Origin: Lachnospiraceae bacterium
GTDB taxonomy: Bacteria; Bacillota; Clostridia; Lachnospirales; Lachnospiraceae
Reading direction: 5' to 3'
Length of the DNA stretch: 34,412 bases
NCBI GenBank assembly: GCA_017478245.1
Contig: JAFVDW010000024.1
Span: 1 to 34,412 of the forward strand
A program made the position numbers and the translations under genes. Each line of letters starts with the position of its first letter. Positions within the stretch are counted from its first letter, which is position 1. Below the pieces are notes generated by a model. That model did not search any database. It had not been told where the DNA came from and saw nothing but the letters and a program-made list of their open reading frames with translations. Below are positions 1-8,747 of the stretch, in pieces.

Positions 1-1
1 C

Positions 2-1456
2 GGCGGCATGGTATTGGTGGTAGCGGATGATCCGGGTATCTACAGCTCCCAGAATGAGCAGGATACCAGGATGGTGGCGAGAGCAGCCATGATTCCTGTA
101 ATCGAGCCCTCCGACAGTGAAGAAGCAAGAGTGTTTACCAAGAGAGCTTATGAGCTTTCTGAGGAGTTTGACACCCCCATCATTTTGAGGACAACTACGA
201 GACTGGCACATTCTCAGGGAATTGTGAATCTGGAAGAGAGAGTCGAGGTGGAGGATAAGGTCTACGAGAGAAACATCGGCAAGAATGTGATGATGCCGGG
301 GAACGCCATCAAGCGTCATCTCTTTGTGGAGGAGCGCTTAGACCGCATGGCAGAAGCTGCCAATACTCTGGATATCAATAAAGTGGAATACAATGATACG
401 AAGATTGGTGTGATTACCAGTGGCATTCCGTACCAGTATGTGAAGGAGGTATTGCCGGAGGCATCTGTATTGAAGCTGGGGTTGGTACATCCTCTTCCGA
501 AAAAGCTGATTGCGGAGTTCGCTTCCAAGGTAGATACCTTATACATTGTGGAAGAGTTAGAGCCTGTGATTGAGGAACAGGTGAAGGCAATGGGCATCAA
601 GTGTATCGGTAAAGAGATTTTCACGGTGCAGGGCGAATACAGCTCCAATATGCTCAGAAAAGCAATTCTGGGGCAGACTCTCGATATTGCAGAGGCTGCT
701 GTAGCACCGGCAAGACCGCCCATTCTGTGTCCGGGCTGTCCCCACAGAAGCACCTATTCTGTCTTGAAGAAATTGAAAATTCATGCGGCAGGTGATATTG
801 GCTGTTATACCTTGGGTGCGGTGAATCCTCTGGGTGTGGTAGATACCACGGTCTGCATGGGTGCCAGCATCTCTACCCTGCATGGTATGGAGAAGGCAAA
901 AGGGAAGGAGTATATCAAGAACTGGGTAGCGGTGATAGGGGATTCCACTTTCCTGCATACAGGTGTAAATTCTCTGATGAATATGGTTTACAATCAGGCG
1001 ACAGGAACGGTCATTATTTTGGATAACTCCACCACCGGTATGACCGGTCATCAGGAGCATGCGGCTACCGGCAAGATGTTAAATGGAGAGCTGACCTATG
1101 CAGTGAACCTGGATGATTTATGCGCAGCCATAGGCGTGAAGCATGTGGAGGTGGTAGATGCCTTTGACACCGCCAGACTGGAACAGGTTATCAAGACTGA
1201 GGTGGCAAGGGATGAAGTGTCTGTCATTATCGCACAGTCCCCATGCGCGCTGTTAAAGAGCTATGTGCCCAAGGGCAAATGTTACACCTTATCTGACAAG
1301 TGCAAGAAGTGCGGACAATGTCTTGTACCCGGATGCCCTGCATTGACGAAGCAGGCAGATGGCACCGTGGCGATTGACGCTACCATGTGTAACGGTTGCG
1401 GACTGTGTATGAATATCTGTAAATTCGGTGCAATCGAATTGGAGAAGAAATCATAA
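2..1456 (+). CDS. iorA: Indolepyruvate:ferredoxin oxidoreductase, alpha subunit (5' partial)
   Basis: Oxidises indolepyruvate and other aryl-2-oxo acids to acyl-CoA with TPP and ferredoxin. The frame is open back to the window edge (Gly-Gly before the first Met), so the N-terminal pyrimidine-binding part is missing and the true start lies upstream. The visible part opens with the conserved VADDPGIYSSQNEQDTR stretch, followed by the LCPGCPHR segment and a TPP/Mg site (GDSTFLHTGVNSL, then ILDNSTTGMTGHQ). It ends with two [4Fe-4S] ferredoxin motifs, CKKCGQCLVPGCP and CNGCGLCMNIC. Family members are about 580-600 residues, so roughly 100 residues are outside the window. It is co-directional with iorB, 90 bases downstream. 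The identification is very secure. Confidence 0.96.
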   Translation, partial: GGMVLVVADDPGIYSSQNEQDTRMVARAAMIPVIEPSDSEEARVFTKRAYELSEEFDTPIILRTTTRLAHSQGIVNLEERVEVEDKVYERNIGKNVMMPGNAIKRHLFVEERLDRMAEAANTLDINKVEYNDTKIGVITSGIPYQYVKEVLPEASVLKLGLVHPLPKKLIAEFASKVDTLYIVEELEPVIEEQVKAMGIKCIGKEIFTVQGEYSSNMLRKAILGQTLDIAEAAVAPARPPILCPGCPHRSTYSVLKKLKIHAAGDIGCYTLGAVNPLGVVDTTVCMGASISTLHGMEKAKGKEYIKNWVAVIGDSTFLHTGVNSLMNMVYNQATGTVIILDNSTTGMTGHQEHAATGKMLNGELTYAVNLDDLCAAIGVKHVEVVDAFDTARLEQVIKTEVARDEVSVIIAQSPCALLKSYVPKGKCYTLSDKCKKCGQCLVPGCPALTKQADGTVAIDATMCNGCGLCMNICKFGAIELEKKS

Positions 1457-1546
1457 AAGCGCAAAAGAATGGTTCGTGTGAGCTATTCTTTCGGAAAACG
1501 AAGGGATAGATGATTACGAAAAAGGAAAAGAAAGGTCAATAATAAG

Positions 1547-2119
1547 ATGGCAGAGACAAAGAATATTATGATTGTTGGTGTGGGGGGGCAGGGAACCCTT
1601 CTCACCAGTAGAATTTTGGGCGGTATCACCATTGCAGCCGGATATGATGTAAAGCTGTCCGAGGTGCATGGTATGGCGCAGCGTGGCGGAAGTGTGGTGA
1701 CGTATGTGCGCTATGGAGAGCAGGTTGCGGAGCCCATCGTAGAGGAAGGACAGGCAGACCTGCTGATTGCATTTGAACGATTGGAAGCATTAAGATATGC
1801 ACATTTCCTGAAGAAAGACGGTGTGCTGATTGTAAACGATCAGAGGATCGATCCTATGACTGTCGTGACCGGGGCGGCGGAATATCCGGAAGGAATCATA
1901 GAGCAGCTTTCCGGCAAGTATAAGGTGGTAGCTGTGGATGCCATGGGAGAGGCATTGAAGCTTGGTAATTCCAGAGTGTTTAACACCATTATTCTGGGTG
2001 TAGCTGCCCGGAATATGGATTTTAAGAAGGAAGCCTGGATAGAGGTCATCCAAAATACTGTGCCGCCTAAGACTGTGGATATTAACTTAAAAGCGTTTGA
2101 GGCAGGATATTCCATATGA
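1547..2119 (+). CDS. iorB: Indolepyruvate:ferredoxin oxidoreductase, beta subunit
   Basis: Gamma-type (catalytic domain III) subunit that pairs with IorA in the cytoplasmic 2-oxoacid:ferredoxin oxidoreductase. The 190-residue length is normal. The N-terminus carries the family motif VGVGGQGTLLTSRIL (residues about 10-24), and EVHGMAQRGGSVVTYVR follows at about 39-55; both are typical of POR/KOR gamma domains. An SD-like GAAAGG precedes the ATG. The stop codon overlaps the ATG of the next gene in an ATGA arrangement, which predicts translational coupling to the amidohydrolase. Confidence 0.95.
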   Translation: MAETKNIMIVGVGGQGTLLTSRILGGITIAAGYDVKLSEVHGMAQRGGSVVTYVRYGEQVAEPIVEEGQADLLIAFERLEALRYAHFLKKDGVLIVNDQRIDPMTVVTGAAEYPEGIIEQLSGKYKVVAVDAMGEALKLGNSRVFNTIILGVAARNMDFKKEAWIEVIQNTVPPKTVDINLKAFEAGYSI

Positions 2120-2946
2120 TCATAGATATGCACACGCATACATTTCCTGATAAAATTGCCGGATACGCGCTGGCGGGTATGGAACGAGAGATTCTGGAGA
2201 AGAGGGGCTATGACTTCCACGTCAGGTTGAAGGGCACCAGAGATGCCCTCAGTGCATCGACGGTCAAGAATGGAGTAGATCTGTCAGTGGTGATACCGGT
2301 TGCGACGAAGCCCACACAATCTGTCAGCATCAATCGTTTTGCCTACGAGACCAATGCTCATTGGGAACAGACGAGGGTGTTTTCCTTTGGAGCGATTCAT
2401 CCTGACAATGAAAATTACAAGGAAGTGCTTCGAGATGTGAAAGCCATGGGGCTGAAAGGAATCAAGCTGCATCCGGACTATCAGCGGGTGTGCTTTGATG
2501 ACCGGCGTTATCTTCAGATTATGGATTATGCCTCGGAGCTGGGGTTGGTGATCGTAACTCACGCAGGCGAGGATTTTGGATTGCCGGAGAAGGTTCACTG
2601 TACACCGGATATGGTACTGGAGGTTTTGAAGCATATACAGCCGGATAAGCTAGTGCTGGCGCATATGGGCGGCTTGCATCAGTGGGATGAGGTGGAGGAA
2701 AAACTGATTGGCTGCAATGTCTATCTGGATACAGCATTTGTGACGGAAGAGCGTGCGCCTCATTTGGAGCAGGAACAGTTTGTGCGTATGGTGCGTAATC
2801 ACGGTGTGGAAAAGATTTTGTTCGGGACAGACAGTCCATGGTCTGATCAGGGAGAAGCAATCCGAAAGGTACAAGCCATGGGATTTTCTCAGAGAGAGCA
2901 AGAGCTGATTCTGGGAGAAAATGCAAAAAAATTGCTTGCATTATAA
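2116..2946 (+). CDS. Amidohydrolase family 2 (metal-dependent TIM-barrel hydrolase)
   Basis: A 276-residue amidohydrolase-2 type TIM-barrel protein. The metal-site signature is visible in order: DMHTHTF (HxH, residues 4-9), GIKLHPDYQ (mid-protein Lys/His), VTHAGED, LAHMGG and finally LFGTDSPW with the catalytic Asp. The substrate cannot be read from sequence; relatives include decarboxylases and lactone or amide hydrolases. Its ATG overlaps the iorB stop and it is followed 31 bases later by the acyl-CoA ligase, so it is probably made in the same transcript and may act on an aryl acid, ester or amide in that pathway (inference). Confidence 0.88.
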   Translation: MIIDMHTHTFPDKIAGYALAGMEREILEKRGYDFHVRLKGTRDALSASTVKNGVDLSVVIPVATKPTQSVSINRFAYETNAHWEQTRVFSFGAIHPDNENYKEVLRDVKAMGLKGIKLHPDYQRVCFDDRRYLQIMDYASELGLVIVTHAGEDFGLPEKVHCTPDMVLEVLKHIQPDKLVLAHMGGLHQWDEVEEKLIGCNVYLDTAFVTEERAPHLEQEQFVRMVRNHGVEKILFGTDSPWSDQGEAIRKVQAMGFSQREQELILGENAKKLLAL

Positions 2947-2977
2947 CGAAAAAGAAGAAAGATAAGAGGAAAAGAAA

Positions 2978-4612
2978 ATGCCTATCACGGAGATTTTGGA
3001 GAAAAATGCCAAAGAGTATGCACAGGATGTATGTCTGGTGGAAATCAATCCTGACATTCAGGAGAAGCGCAGAGTGACTTGGCGGGACTATGAGTTGATC
3101 CAGCCGGATGCCCGTCATCATTATCGCAGAGAGATCACCTGGCATGTATTCAATGAAAAGGCAAATCGAGTTGCGAATTTGCTTCTTGGCCGAGGTGTGC
3201 AGAAGGGAGACAAGGTTGCAATTCTGATGATGAATTGTCTGGAATGGCTGCCGATTTATTTTGGTATACTGAAGACCGGTGCGTTGGCAGTTCCTATGAA
3301 TTTTCGTTTTGATGCACAGGAAATAAAATACTGTCTGGAGCTTTCCGAGACGGATGTGTTGATTTTCGGACCGGAATTTGTGGGGCGTATTGAAGAAATT
3401 GTCGATGAGATTGACGAGAAGAGGATTCTCTTTTATGTGGGGGGAGATTGCCCTACCTTTGCAGAGGATTATGACAAGCTTGCAGCCAACTGTTCTTCTC
3501 TGTCTCCGGACATTCAGCTAGAGGATTCTGATGATGCTGCGATTTATTTTTCTTCCGGTACAACAGGCTTTCCGAAGGCGATTCTGCACAATCATGAGAG
3601 CTTGATGCATGCGGCAAAGGTTGAGCAGAATCATCACAGCCAGACCAAGGATGATGTGTTTTTGTGCATTCCGCCTCTGTATCACACCGGAGCAAAGATG
3701 CACTGGTTTGGAAGCTTTCTGACCGGCGGCAAGGCAGTCCTGTTAAAAGGTGTTACACCCAAAACTATTTTGGAGACAGTATCCAACGAAGGCTGTACCA
3801 TTGTGTGGCTGCTGGTTCCCTGGGCGCAGGATATCCTGCTTGCTCTGGATAGAGGTGAGCTTAAATTGGAGGATTACAAACTGGATCAGTGGCGCTTGAT
3901 GCACATTGGCGCGCAACCGGTACCACAGAGCCTGATTAAGAGATGGAAGACATATTTCCCGAACCATCAATATGACACGAATTATGGACTCAGCGAGTCT
4001 ATTGGACCGGGTTGTGTGCATCTGGGTGTAGAGAATATTCATAAAGTGGGAGCAATCGGCATTCCGGGCTTTGGCTGGGAGGCGAAAATTGTAGATTCCG
4101 AAGGCAGGGAAGTGGCACAGGGCGATGTGGGCGAGCTGATTGTCAAGGGGCCGGGTGTCATGACCTGCTATTACAATGATGAGGAGGCAACGGCGGAGAC
4201 CTTGAAGGATGGATGGCTGTATACGGGAGATATGGCGGAGCAGGATGAGGATGGCTTCATCTATCTGGTGGACCGTAAAAAGGATGTCATTATCAGCGGT
4301 GGTGAGAATATTTACCCTGTACAGATAGAGAATTATTTAAGTAAGCATCCGAAGATTAAGGATGTGGCGGTGATTGGACTGGCAGATTTCAGATTAGGAG
4401 AGATATCCGCCGCTATTATTGAACTGAAGCCGGACACGGAGTGTACGGAGGAGGAAATCAATGAGTTTTGCAAGGAACTTCCCCGCTACAAAAGACCCAG
4501 GAAGGTGATTTTTACGCAGGTACCCAGAAATGCCACCGGAAAGATTGAAAAGCCGAAGCTTCGTGAGATGTACAATAGTGTGAATCTGGTGGAAGCACAG
4601 AATATGGCGTAA
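2978..4612 (+). CDS. AMP-forming acyl-CoA synthetase/ligase (ANL superfamily)
   Basis: Activates a carboxylic acid to acyl-AMP and then acyl-CoA. The 544-residue length fits the family. Visible motifs are the A3 P-loop FSSGTTGFPKA (from about residue 191), the A5 region YGLSESIG, the A7 motif GWLYTGDMA, the hinge DRKKDVIISGGENIYP (from residue 432), and the C-terminal catalytic Lys in NATGKIEKPKLRE (K522). There is no membrane segment. Its place directly behind iorAB suggests an aryl acid such as indoleacetate or phenylacetate, or running in reverse to make ATP from aryl-acetyl-CoA; this is inference, and medium-chain acids are the alternative. An SD (AAAGAAGAAAGATAAGAGG region) precedes the ATG. 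Confidence 0.9.
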   Translation: MPITEILEKNAKEYAQDVCLVEINPDIQEKRRVTWRDYELIQPDARHHYRREITWHVFNEKANRVANLLLGRGVQKGDKVAILMMNCLEWLPIYFGILKTGALAVPMNFRFDAQEIKYCLELSETDVLIFGPEFVGRIEEIVDEIDEKRILFYVGGDCPTFAEDYDKLAANCSSLSPDIQLEDSDDAAIYFSSGTTGFPKAILHNHESLMHAAKVEQNHHSQTKDDVFLCIPPLYHTGAKMHWFGSFLTGGKAVLLKGVTPKTILETVSNEGCTIVWLLVPWAQDILLALDRGELKLEDYKLDQWRLMHIGAQPVPQSLIKRWKTYFPNHQYDTNYGLSESIGPGCVHLGVENIHKVGAIGIPGFGWEAKIVDSEGREVAQGDVGELIVKGPGVMTCYYNDEEATAETLKDGWLYTGDMAEQDEDGFIYLVDRKKDVIISGGENIYPVQIENYLSKHPKIKDVAVIGLADFRLGEISAAIIELKPDTECTEEEINEFCKELPRYKRPRKVIFTQVPRNATGKIEKPKLREMYNSVNLVEAQNMA

Positions 4613-4624
4613 AGGAATAGGTAC

Positions 4625-5308
4625 ATGAAATTAAGGGCGTTTATCCCGCATTATATGCCCAATGGAATCGTTTTGACGGCATATGGATTATTGGCTTGCT
4701 TTAAACCATCCGTCAAAACGGTTCAGAATAATGCGGAGTGGAACAGCAGATTACTTGGAGATATGTGGCGGCACCTGCTAGTCAATGAGTCAGGCTTTAT
4801 AGAGTGTCAGGCAGATTGGAAGGATGTTCGCTTCGGAAAAAAAGGAGTAATAGCAAAGTCAGGCTGTGGAATTATAGCCACTGGTAACGCGTTAGCTGCA
4901 TTGGAGAAACGAGACGTGGGAGCTTCGGCTATGGTGGAGTTGATCAGTGTGTATGAGCGGCGGGGAGCGGCACTGGGAGGAAAATTCGGTGTGTCTCCAA
5001 GAGCGATTGCCAGGTATTTCCGTGAATTGGGGTACGAGGTCTCCTTGCTTCACAGCAGGAATCCTCAAAAAATCAATCAATTAGGACAAAATAGTGACGC
5101 AATCATAGCAGTGGTCTATAATGATGCAGATGACATTATGGAGCAGTTGCATACGGTGTGTGTCACAAAAGAGAAAGGGAATTATTTTCTGCACAATGCC
5201 GGTGGGACGTCCCCAGATATTGGCTACAATAACCTACAGGAGGGGTTAGAGCACATCTCAAAAAAAAGAGTGCTTCCCATTGCCGTGATTGGAATTCAAT
5301 CGAGATAA
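4625..5308 (+). CDS. C39-like (papain-fold) peptidase domain protein
   Basis: A 227-residue protein resembling bacterial C39-like cysteine peptidases. The pattern is a QADW stretch, FGKKGVIAKSGCGIIATGNAL with the putative nucleophile Cys81, then LHTVCVT with His176, then LHNAGG with an Asn near residue 190, giving a plausible Cys-His-Asn triad. The N-terminus (GIVLTAYGLLACF) is mildly hydrophobic but is not a clear signal peptide, so cytoplasmic or non-classical location is possible. It starts only 12 bases after the ligase stop and may be in the same transcript, although its role with aryl-acid enzymes is unclear. The substrate is unknown. Confidence 0.65.
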   Translation: MKLRAFIPHYMPNGIVLTAYGLLACFKPSVKTVQNNAEWNSRLLGDMWRHLLVNESGFIECQADWKDVRFGKKGVIAKSGCGIIATGNALAALEKRDVGASAMVELISVYERRGAALGGKFGVSPRAIARYFRELGYEVSLLHSRNPQKINQLGQNSDAIIAVVYNDADDIMEQLHTVCVTKEKGNYFLHNAGGTSPDIGYNNLQEGLEHISKKRVLPIAVIGIQSR

Positions 5309-5331
5309 GCTTTTGATAAGGGACAGGGTGT

Positions 5332-5372
5332 AAGGACTTTGTGGCAAAGAGATAGTCTGTTACAAGGTCCTT
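5332..5372 (+). terminator. Putative terminator of the ior operon
   Basis: An imperfect inverted repeat (AAGGACTTTGT / ACAAGGTCCTT, one G-T wobble, arms 5332-5342 and 5362-5372) lies 23 bases after the last CDS of the run. The T tract after it is short (TTT), so termination efficiency is uncertain. Confidence 0.4.
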
Positions 5373-5514
5373 TCAGATGATATTCTAAAACTGTATGGAA
5401 TATTTTGAATTTTCTGTTGACATTTCGAACATGTTCTGGTAATATTATCACATCTGAAGTGTTCAATTATTCGTTTTTTCGTGAATCAGGCATTTCGCCA
5501 GATAACTCAGATGA

Positions 5515-5721
5515 AAGGATAAGTGGCGGGAACTTGTACCCAGAGGATTCCGCCAGTGCGCAAAGGAGGAATTGTTTGAGTCGGGTCATGACTTTACAGA
5601 TTTAGAGCCGGAAACGGTGCAGACTTATGTGGAATTAATCAGGGGAGGATTGCTGTCTTTACAAGATGCAGTAGAGAAACTTGGGATGCAGGAAGAGATA
5701 CTCAAAGAGAGGTTACAGTAA
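5515..5721 (+). pseudogene. C-terminal remnant of an unrecognised protein
   Basis: A frame open from 5515 to the TAA at 5719-5721 reads like genuine protein (KWRELVPRGF, then EELFESGHDF, LIRGGLLSLQDAVEKLGM and a Lys/Glu end). It has no ATG, and upstream of 5515 the frame is closed. The ending, a short helix-turn-helix-like LLSLQDAVEKLGM segment, resembles the tails of small proteins common in Clostridia, for example Rpn/PD-(D/E)XK relatives. It is most likely the 3' end of a deleted gene; the family assignment is tentative. Confidence 0.4.
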
Positions 5722-5748
5722 TCTGACAGTAAATCTGAGCGTTTTTGT

Positions 5749-5780
5749 ATAATAGGAAATTTGACGGAATTTCCTATTAT
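5749..5780. repeat. Perfect 13-bp inverted repeat, 6-base loop
   Basis: ATAATAGGAAATT and AATTTCCTATTAT flank TGACGG. Neither side has a T tract, so it is not a canonical terminator. The left arm overlaps a TATAAT (5748-5753), with a CTGACA 19 bases upstream, so it could equally be an operator at a weak promoter. Confidence 0.5.
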
Positions 5781-5787
5781 AGAGCAA

Positions 5788-5817
5788 ACAGCCCCCGGCA
5801 TGGATGTCAGGGACTGT
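5788..5817 (-). terminator. Possible typA terminator hairpin
   Basis: On the minus strand ACAGTCCC can pair with GGGGCTGT (one wobble) about 30 bases after the typA stop, followed only by TTTG. This is a weak candidate. Confidence 0.35.
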
Positions 5818-5844
5818 CTGTTGGTTGAAGCAGGAGACTTGTTA

Positions 5845-7677
5845 TTATTTTTTCATTGCTGCACGTTTTCTCATGGTAGGATCCAGGATTTTTTTGCGTA
5901 TCCGCAAACTCGTAGGTGTTACTTCCAGCAATTCATCTGTCTCAATGAAGTCCAAAGCCTGTTCCAAAGAAAGAACCTTGGGGGGTGTCAGACGAAGGGC
6001 TTCGTCCGCGCTGGAGGAACGAGTATTCGTCAACTGCTTTTTCTTGCATACATTGATCTCAATATCTTCGCTGCGACCGGTCTGCCCCACCACCATGCCG
6101 GAGTATACTTTTTCACCGGGACCGATGAAAAGTGTGCCGCGTTCCTGAGCATTGTAGAGACCATAGGTGATGGCTTCTCCTGCTTCGAAAGCAATCAGAG
6201 AGCCAAGCTTACGATACTGGATATCACCCTTGTAAGGACCGTAGCCGTCAAATACGGTATTTAAAATACCATTCCCCTTTGTGTCTGTCATGAATTCGCC
6301 ACGATAGCCGATCAAACCGCGGGAGGGAATAGAGAATTCTAAGCGGGTGTAGGTGCCTCCGGAGATAGAGCCCATGTTGCGGAGCTCTCCTTTGCGCTGA
6401 CCAAGCTTTTCAATAACAGCTCCGGAATACTCGTTGGGTACATCAATATATGCCAACTCCATGGGTTCTAAAAGCTTGCCGTTCTCATCGTGATGATAAA
6501 GCACCTCCGCTTTACTTACTGCAAATTCAAAACCTTCACGGCGCATATTTTCAATCAACACGGATAAATGCAGTTCCCCGCGACCGGACACCTTAAAACA
6601 GTCTGCTGCGTCGGTTTCCTCAACGCGAAGGGACACATCTGTGTTCAATTCACGGAACAATCTGTCGCGCAGATGCCGGCTGGTTACGAATTTTCCTTCC
6701 TGACCGGCTAAGGGTGAATCGTTTACCATAAACTGCATGGCAATGGTGGGCTCGCTGATTTTTTGGAAAGGAATAGGTACCACATTGTCAGGAGAGCAGA
6801 GGGTATCTCCAATGTGGATATCACTGATACCGGAGATCGCAACGATAGCTCCAATGGATGCCTCCTTTACCTCTACTTTATTTAAGCCGTCAAATTCATA
6901 TAATTTGCTCACCTTCACTTTAATCTGTTTGTCTGCCTCATGGTGATTGCAGATGACAACATCCTGATTTACGCGGATAGTACCATTATCCACTTTCCCT
7001 ACACCGATTCGACCTACATATTCGTTATAATCAATCGTGCTGATCAGGACTTGTGTGCCGGCATCAGGGTCCCCTTCGGGCGCAGGGATGTAGTCAAGAA
7101 TCGTCTCAAAGAGAGGCTCCATATCAGTTCCTTGTTCTTCTGCGTCCATGGAAGCGGTACCTGCTTTGGCAGAGGCGAAGACGAAGGGGCAGTCTAACTG
7201 GGCATCATCGGCGTCCAATTCCAAAAAGAGTTCCAGTACCTCATCCACTACCTCATCAGGTCTTGCTTCCGGACGGTCAATTTTGTTAATACACACGATG
7301 ACAGGCAGCTTCAGTTCCAAAGCCTTGCGCAGAACAAATTTTGTCTGTGGCATGGCACCCTCAAAGGCATCCACCACCAGAATCACTCCGTTCACCATTT
7401 TCAATACACGCTCTACTTCTCCGCCAAAGTCCGCGTGACCGGGAGTGTCGATGATGTTAATCTTGGTATTTTTATACATAACAGCGGTATTTTTAGATAG
7501 AATAGTGATTCCGCGTTCCCGCTCAATATCGTTGGAGTCCATGACGCGTTCAGCAATCTCCTGATTCTCGCGGAATACGCCGCTTTGCTTCAAAAGTTCA
7601 TCTACCAGCGTGGTTTTGCCGTGGTCTTCATGGGCGATGATAGCAACATTCCTAATATTTTCTCTTTTTTGTTTCAT
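5845..7677 (-). CDS. typA: Ribosome-associated GTPase TypA/BipA
   Basis: A translational GTPase of the EF-G/LepA class that binds the 70S ribosome and is linked to ribosome assembly and stress or cold growth. The 610-residue length matches the family. In order: G1 P-loop in [17 protein letters not shown] (residues 13-29), switch I with ERGITI, G3 [16 protein letters not shown]4 NKID, then the beta-barrel domain and the BipA C-terminal domain with [15 protein letters not shown]. Odd point: position 17 is Glu where the family has Val (AHVDHGKTT). The SD AAGGAG lies upstream of the ATG on the minus strand. It is monocistronic by context. Confidence 0.97.
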   Translation of the reverse strand: MKQKRENIRNVAIIAHEDHGKTTLVDELLKQSGVFRENQEIAERVMDSNDIERERGITILSKNTAVMYKNTKINIIDTPGHADFGGEVERVLKMVNGVILVVDAFEGAMPQTKFVLRKALELKLPVIVCINKIDRPEARPDEVVDEVLELFLELDADDAQLDCPFVFASAKAGTASMDAEEQGTDMEPLFETILDYIPAPEGDPDAGTQVLISTIDYNEYVGRIGVGKVDNGTIRVNQDVVICNHHEADKQIKVKVSKLYEFDGLNKVEVKEASIGAIVAISGISDIHIGDTLCSPDNVVPIPFQKISEPTIAMQFMVNDSPLAGQEGKFVTSRHLRDRLFRELNTDVSLRVEETDAADCFKVSGRGELHLSVLIENMRREGFEFAVSKAEVLYHHDENGKLLEPMELAYIDVPNEYSGAVIEKLGQRKGELRNMGSISGGTYTRLEFSIPSRGLIGYRGEFMTDTKGNGILNTVFDGYGPYKGDIQYRKLGSLIAFEAGEAITYGLYNAQERGTLFIGPGEKVYSGMVVGQTGRSEDIEINVCKKKQLTNTRSSSADEALRLTPPKVLSLEQALDFIETDELLEVTPTSLRIRKKILDPTMRKRAAMKK

Positions 7678-8031
7678 ACAGCTCCTTGCCTTTCTTTCTA
7701 TTTGCTATGGTAAGCTTTGCTTTTCTTCTGCGCGATAAACGTCGGATTTTGAAAAGTATCCGGCGAAGCGGGCAGATTCCATAGAGTTTTGTCAATCAGT
7801 TTTTGATGTTCAATTCTCAAACCGTTTCAGTATAGCACTAAATATTCACAGGTGCAAGAAAAAAGCGTAATTTTGCACTTTGTCGATGAAAAAACAAATC
7901 GAAATTTATGGTAAAAAAACTTTTAATTTTGCGATATTTGTCGATATACGCGATGAAATATAGTACTATTTTAGAATCAAATAGAGTATAAATAGTAATG
8001 CATTACAGAAGTGTAAGAAGGGAGAAGAAAA
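7678..8031. other. Divergent intergenic region typA / SSB-like gene
   Basis: 354 bases without a gene. It holds the typA promoter and leader (minus) and an AT-rich stretch with repeated TCGATAT-type words at about 7930-7960 ahead of the SSB-like gene. I could not place a convincing -35/-10 pair for the plus-strand gene; a TATAGT near 7958 is the nearest -10-like word. Confidence 0.5.
7829..7857 (-). promoter_or_regulatory. Sigma-A promoter of typA
   Basis: On the minus strand, TTGCAC (7852-7857) is separated by 17 bases from TATACT (7829-7834). Transcription would start near 7822, leaving a leader of about 145 bases before the typA ATG. Confidence 0.65.
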
Positions 8032-8667
8032 ATGACGGATAAGGTAATTGAAAACAATCAGGTAACGGTTATGGGGGAAATCATCAGTGAATTCACCTAT
8101 AGCCATGAAATTTTCGGGGAAGGATTTTATATGGTGAACGTGAGGGTTCAGCGACTCAGTGAAAGCTATGACATCATACCGGTGATGGTTTCGGAGAGAT
8201 TGCTGGATACTTCAGCCAATTATATAGGAATGCTCATCTGTGTGAACGGACAGTTTAGGTCCTACAATCGCCACGAGGAGCGAAAGAATAGATTGGTGCT
8301 TTCTGTTTTTGCCAGAGAGATTGAATTTGTGGATGAAATGGAGGAGAGCTCTAAGACCAATCAGATCTATTTGGATGGATTCATTTGCAAGGAGCCTATT
8401 TATCGTAAGACACCCTTGGGAAGAGAGATTGCAGATCTGTTGTTGGCGGTGAATCGTCCATACGGTAAATCTGATTACATACCCTGCATCTGCTGGGGAA
8501 GAAATGCACGTTATGCGAGCAATTTTAAAGTGGGTGAGAGATGTGCCATATGGGGGAGAATACAGAGCAGAGAGTATATGAAGAAGCTGGATGATGAAAC
8601 TGTGGAGAAGAGAGTGGCTTTTGAGGTATCGGTGAGTAAACTGGAGCTGCTTCAGGATGAGGAGTAA
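8032..8667 (+). CDS. Single-stranded DNA-binding protein-like, tandem OB folds
   Basis: A 211-residue protein that appears to consist of two OB folds. The first half (residues about 8-105) starts NQVTVMGEIISEF and has the strand pattern MVNVRVQRLS...IIPVMVSERL...GMLICVNGQFRSY. The second half (about 112-208) repeats it: NQIYLDGFICKEPIYRK, LLLAVNRPYGKSDYIPCI, then GERCAIWGRIQSREY. This resembles SSB/PriB proteins found in Clostridia but lacks the acidic DDDIPF-type tail of housekeeping SSB. It probably binds single-stranded DNA; a role in replication restart is possible. SD AGAAGGGAGAAG precedes the ATG. Confidence 0.75.
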   Translation: MTDKVIENNQVTVMGEIISEFTYSHEIFGEGFYMVNVRVQRLSESYDIIPVMVSERLLDTSANYIGMLICVNGQFRSYNRHEERKNRLVLSVFAREIEFVDEMEESSKTNQIYLDGFICKEPIYRKTPLGREIADLLLAVNRPYGKSDYIPCICWGRNARYASNFKVGERCAIWGRIQSREYMKKLDDETVEKRVAFEVSVSKLELLQDEE

Positions 8668-8684
8668 TGAAGAAACCATAAAAT

Positions 8685-8713
8685 TTGCCAAAGAAATGGA
8701 GATATGGTATAAT
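8685..8713 (+). promoter_or_regulatory. Sigma-A promoter of the corrinoid adenosyltransferase gene
   Basis: TTGCCA (8685-8690), 17-base spacer, TATAAT (8708-8713), with a TGG immediately before the -10. It is 35 bases before the ATG at 8748. Confidence 0.7.
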
Positions 8714-8747
8714 ATCCACAAAAGAAAAAGTCCGGTGAGGTGCTTTT

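Larger units (their letters stand above)
5309..5844. other. Gene-poor interval between the ior cluster and typA
   Basis: 536 bases without an intact gene. It contains the hairpin at 5332-5372, a decayed open frame ending at 5721, a perfect 13-bp AT-rich inverted repeat at 5749-5780 and a GC-rich hairpin at about 5788-5817 near the end of typA. I see no RNA gene. Confidence 0.6.

Noticed and set aside
5405-5605. A 66-codon ORF with ATG in the gap before typA
   Set aside because: The translation is not protein-like, and the other frame in this stretch carries the better remnant.
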